In this document: positions 37,526-40,568 of the stretch, in pieces
How the letters are laid out: the number at the start of each line of letters is the position of its first letter
Position numbering within the stretch: position 1 is the stretch's first letter
Assembly: GCA_041752455.1 (NCBI GenBank)
Contig: JBGSWL010000070.1
Span: 1-40,568 of the forward strand
Direction: 5' to 3'
Length of the DNA stretch: 40,568 nucleotides
Origin: JBGSWL01 sp041752455
GTDB taxonomy: Bacteria; Pseudomonadota; Alphaproteobacteria; Rhizobiales; Rhizobiaceae
The notes under the pieces: generated by a model
What the model was told of the DNA's origin: nothing
Databases searched by the model: none
The model's input: the letters and a program-made list of their open reading frames with translations, nothing else
Made by a program: the position numbers and the translations under genes

Positions 37526-39994
37526 TCATGCAAGCGGCACGTTCCATATGTCACGTGCGTATTCGCGGATCGTCCGGTCCGACGAGAACCAGCCGATCCT
37601 CGCCGTGTTGAGGATGGCTTTGCGATTCCATGTCTGACGATCCGACCATAGCGCATCAACCTGACGCTGTGCGCGGCAATAGTCGTCAAAATCGTCGGTC
37701 AGCATGAACCAGTCGTGTTGGTATATCCCGTCGATCAGACCGGCATAGCGGTCATGATCGCCCGGCGAGAAGGTGCCGCTGCGGATGGCCGACAACGCCT
37801 GGGCAAGTTCCGGCGAAGCGGCAATCGTGTCTCCGGGGTTGCGTCCGGAAGCGCGCCGCTGCGTCACCTCTTCTGCCGTGAGCCCGAAGATCAGTATGTT
37901 GTCTGCGCCGACATGCTCCTGCATTTCAACATTGGCGCCATCGAGTGTGCCGATCGTCAGCGCACCATTGAGCGCAAACTTCATGTTGCCGGTGCCCGAT
38001 GCTTCCATGCCGGCGGTCGAGATCTGCTCGGACAGATCGGCGGCGGGAACCATGATCTCGGCGGTCGAGACATTGTAATTGGGGATGAACACGACCTTCA
38101 GGAGATCGCCGACCATCGGATCATTGTTGATCACCCGGGCAATGTCGTTGGCCAGTTTGATGATCAGTTTGGCATTGTGGTAGCTCGGCGCTGCCTTGCC
38201 GGCGAAGAACTTGACCCGTGGCACCCAGTCGCGTTCCGGGTGCGAGCGGATCTGGTCGTAGAGGGCGACAGCCTCGATGAGGTTCAAAAGCTGGCGCTTG
38301 TACTCATGGATCCGCTTGATCTGGATATCGAACAGCGCTGTCGGATCGACCCGGACCTGGCAGACCTGCCGCACCAGCTTGGCAAGGCGTTCCTTGTTGG
38401 CCGCCTTGATTGCGGAAAACTGCTCCTGAAAGGCGGCATCGTCCGCGTGGCGCTCAAGCGCGGTCATGGCCTCAGTCTGCGCCATGATGTCGACGCCCTC
38501 GCAAGCCTCCTGCGCCAGCCGGTAAAGACGCGGATTGCATTGCATCAGCCAGCGGCGCGGGGTGATGCCGTTGGTCTTGTTGTTGATGCGGCCGGGAAAC
38601 ATCCGGTTGAGGTCGGAAAACACCGTCTCCTTCATCAGGTCGGAGTGAAGCGCCGAAACCCCATTGATCGAATGTGATCCGGCAAAAGCGAGATTGCCCA
38701 TCCGCACGCGCCGCTCGCCGCTTTCATCGATCAGGGAAATGCGCGAGATCGCGCCGTCGTCGAGACCATCCTTGCGCGCCTGACGCAGGATCTTGGCATT
38801 GATCTGGTAGATCAGTTGCATGTGGCGCGGGAACAAGCGCTCAAGCAGCGGCACCGGCCAGCTCTCCAGCGCCTCGGGCAGCAGCGTGTGGTTGGTGTAG
38901 GCAAAGGTACCATTGGTCAACTCCCAGGCCCGGTCGAAGCCGATGCCGTGGATGTCGATCAAAAGCCGCATCATCTCGGAGACCGCAATCGCCGGATGTG
39001 TGTCGTTGAGCTGGATGGCGACCTTGTCGGACAGGTTTTCGAACGTGTTGTAGGTCTGCTCGTGGCGGCGAAGGATGTCGGCAAGCGAAGCGGCGGAGAA
39101 GAAATACTCCTGCCGCAGGCGCAGTTCCTGACCGGCTATGTGGGAATCTGCCGGGTAGAGCACGCGGGTCAGCGCTTCCGCCTTGTTGCTTTCCTCCAGC
39201 GCGCCGAGGTGATCGCCCTCGTTGAACCGCTTCAGCAGGATCGGGTCGATCGCTGTTGCCGACCACAGGCGGAGCGTGTTGACGCGGGTCGCGTGCCAGC
39301 CGACGACCGGGGTATCAAAAGCGGTGGCAATCAGCCGCTCGGCCGGCTTCCAGACATAGATCGGATTGCCTTGCGCATCGAGGCCGTTGGGCTCGACCCG
39401 CCCGCCAAAGCCGATCTCGTAGGAGGATTCCCGGCGCTCGAATTCCCACGGATTGCCATGCGAGAGCCAGGTCTCGGGAAGTTCGACCTGCCAGCCGTCC
39501 GAGATTTCCTGCCGGAACAGGCCATGCTGGTAGCGGATGCCGTAGCCGTATGCCGGCACGCCGACGCTTGCCATGGATTCCATGAAGCAGGCGGCAAGGC
39601 GCCCGAGGCCGCCATTGCCGAGCGCAGCGTCCGGTTCCAGTTCGCGCAACATGTCATAGTCGACGCCGAGACTGGCCAAGGCCTGCCGCAGTTCGCTTTG
39701 CAGGTCGAGGTTGGAGATCGCATCGCGCAGAAGCCGTCCGATCAGGAATTCCAGCGACAGGTAATAGACCCGCTTGGAGCCGCTCGCGTAGGTCTGACGG
39801 GTCGATTGCATCCATCGGTCGATGATCCGGTCGCGCACCACGCGGATTGTCGCCTGCAGCCAGTCATGGCGCGTGGCAGCCTTCGGGTCCTTGCCGGTTC
39901 CGTGGATCAGATGCTCGATGATCTCGGCGGCCAGAATGGAAGGACTGCTCTGGCGCGGCTCGGGCAGGGGGAGTTTTTCGGCATTGGCAATCAT
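37526..39994 (-). CDS. glgP: Glycogen phosphorylase
   Basis: 822 residues from ATG 39994; the open frame runs on to 40252 but crosses the tRNA-Gly gene, so that extension is not protein. The GT35 enzyme releases glucose-1-phosphate from glycogen ends using phosphate and PLP. The PLP Lys is in 'EASGTGNMKFALNGALTIGT', near residue 650-660. Also seen are 'YYLSLEFLIGRLLRDA', 'ALGNGGLGRLAACFMESMAS' and 'RIHEYKRQLLNLI'. It is the first gene of the glg operon, so degradation and synthesis are expressed together. The 221 bp before it, shared with the divergent tRNA-Gly, should carry the operon promoter; I could not assign boxes. Confidence 0.98.
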   Translation of the reverse strand: MIANAEKLPLPEPRQSSPSILAAEIIEHLIHGTGKDPKAATRHDWLQATIRVVRDRIIDRWMQSTRQTYASGSKRVYYLSLEFLIGRLLRDAISNLDLQSELRQALASLGVDYDMLRELEPDAALGNGGLGRLAACFMESMASVGVPAYGYGIRYQHGLFRQEISDGWQVELPETWLSHGNPWEFERRESSYEIGFGGRVEPNGLDAQGNPIYVWKPAERLIATAFDTPVVGWHATRVNTLRLWSATAIDPILLKRFNEGDHLGALEESNKAEALTRVLYPADSHIAGQELRLRQEYFFSAASLADILRRHEQTYNTFENLSDKVAIQLNDTHPAIAVSEMMRLLIDIHGIGFDRAWELTNGTFAYTNHTLLPEALESWPVPLLERLFPRHMQLIYQINAKILRQARKDGLDDGAISRISLIDESGERRVRMGNLAFAGSHSINGVSALHSDLMKETVFSDLNRMFPGRINNKTNGITPRRWLMQCNPRLYRLAQEACEGVDIMAQTEAMTALERHADDAAFQEQFSAIKAANKERLAKLVRQVCQVRVDPTALFDIQIKRIHEYKRQLLNLIEAVALYDQIRSHPERDWVPRVKFFAGKAAPSYHNAKLIIKLANDIARVINNDPMVGDLLKVVFIPNYNVSTAEIMVPAADLSEQISTAGMEASGTGNMKFALNGALTIGTLDGANVEMQEHVGADNILIFGLTAEEVTQRRASGRNPGDTIAASPELAQALSAIRSGTFSPGDHDRYAGLIDGIYQHDWFMLTDDFDDYCRAQRQVDALWSDRQTWNRKAILNTARIGWFSSDRTIREYARDIWNVPLA

Positions 39995-40215
39995 GGGGCA
40001 ATCTCGCTGCGAAACGTCGTGAAGCGCTCTGCAAAAAGTGTGCGCTGTGGTTGAACAAAGACAACAGTCGCAAGTGGTAACAGCAATTGTCGTGCACCTT
40101 AAAGGGCTTTGGCTGTCTTTTTTTGCGCTGCGGTATCGATCCTGCTGATCTTGCGGTTTCCGGTGGCGAGAAACCTGTTTTCCTGCGCTTCGCTTTGCGC
40201 TATCGCAGAGGTTGC

Positions 40216-40289
40216 GCGGGTGTAGCTCAATGGTAGAGCAGCAGCTTCCCAAGCTGACGACGAGGGTTCGATTCCCTTCACCCGCTCCA
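40216..40289 (+). tRNA. tRNA-Gly (CCC)
   Basis: 74 nt with encoded CCA. Acceptor GCGGGTG pairs with CACCCGC; the anticodon loop TTCCCAA gives CCC; the T arm is GAGGGTTCGATTCCCTT. It sits upstream of tuf and may be transcribed with it. Confidence 0.93.
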
Positions 40290-40432
40290 GCACATTCAGC
40301 CTTTCATGCTGCCTTCGCACCGCACCACGCATTGGCACTTTACCCTTGCGGATGCCAGCCAGAAGCCTTATGTGCCGCGCCGTGCGAGGGGGTTTCCCGC
40401 TTTTTCCGATTGAGTAGAGAACAGGACAGACA

Positions 40433-40568
40433 ATGGCCAAGGGTAAGTTTGAGCGCAACAAGCCTCACGTGAACATCGGCACGATCGGTCACGTTGACCA
40501 CGGCAAGACGTCTCTGACGGCTGCGATCACCAAGTATTTCGGCGAATACCGCGCCTATGACCAGATTG
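40433..40568 (+). CDS. tuf: Elongation factor Tu, 5' part only
   Basis: The frame starts at ATG 40433 (AGGACAG upstream) and runs off the window after 45 codons. MAKGKFERNKPHVNIGTIGH leads into the P-loop GHVDHGKTSLTAAIT, unmistakable for EF-Tu. It carries aminoacyl-tRNA to the ribosome with GTP. The 143 bp between tRNA-Gly(CCC) and tuf holds its leader; no attenuator is evident. Confidence 0.98.
   Translation, partial: MAKGKFERNKPHVNIGTIGHVDHGKTSLTAAITKYFGEYRAYDQI

Noticed and set aside
39995..40252. N-terminal extension of the glgP reading frame
   Set aside because: It crosses tRNA-Gly(CCC) in antisense and has no family similarity; phosphorylase starts at 39994.
28797..40289. tRNA-Gly genes as attachment sites of an integrative element around the glg operon
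   Set aside because: Both tRNAs are intact but differ in T arm and 3' half, so they are not att duplicates, and no integrase is present.
1..40568. CRISPR arrays, insertion sequences, phage genes, replication origins
   Set aside because: I looked for repeated spacers, transposase/integrase motifs and DnaA-box or iteron clusters and saw none.

Overview
The window is a chromosomal segment of about 40.6 kb from an alphaproteobacterium, most likely of the order Hyphomicrobiales (Rhizobiales). This rests on recognised gene content rather than a search: a DUF1476 (F1-ATPase inhibitor zeta) gene divergent from purC, a DUF2259 gene beside purB, an NDUFS4-type complex I gene, a two-domain cold-shock protein, a rlmB/tRNA-Tyr/tRNA-Gly/tuf neighbourhood, and a glgP-glgB-glgC-glgA-pgm-glgX operon of the Agrobacterium/Rhizobium type. 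The DNA is GC-rich. I saw no transposase, integrase, plasmid origin or CRISPR array.

Layout. 1-7.4 kb: purine genes (purC, cut by the window edge, and purB), the ATPase zeta gene, DUF2259, and a block of less conserved genes between zeta and purB. That block holds an RBBP9-type hydrolase, a membrane-anchored histidine phosphatase, a very small RiPP-precursor-like ORF, two secreted or membrane proteins, and an EamA transporter. A 36-bp exact duplication of the first codons of the hydrolase gene brackets the phosphatase and the small ORF. 7.5-10.8 kb: a P1 peptidase coupled to an orphan periplasmic binding protein, a split XdhC pair, and a DUF2256 zinc-ribbon protein. 10.8-13.5 kb: a six-gene minus-strand cluster of exported proteins: four two-cysteine pilin-like proteins, one single-domain chaperone-like protein and one unknown, with no usher.

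13.8-22.0 kb: a secreted alpha/beta hydrolase and an ATP-grasp ligase on the plus strand converge on a tightly coupled minus-strand operon. The operon runs KAS III, SDR, metallo-beta-lactamase-fold hydrolase, F390-synthetase-like adenylate-forming enzyme, GNAT-like acyltransferase, Rieske oxygenase. It reads as an uncharacterised acyl-derived metabolite or lipid pathway and is the strongest candidate for an undescribed system here.

22.2-28.9 kb: housekeeping genes mixed with tRNAs (Glu, Pro, Arg, Tyr, Gly): an M15-type peptidase, gloA, a dual cold-shock protein coupled to DUF192, an NDUFS4-like protein, an OmpA lipoprotein with a shared convergent terminator, and rlmB. 28.9-40.0 kb: the complete glycogen operon. 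It lies between tRNA-Gly(TCC) and tRNA-Gly(CCC). The start of tuf (EF-Tu) closes the window.

All functional calls come from reading translated sequence and recalling family signatures; no database search was possible.
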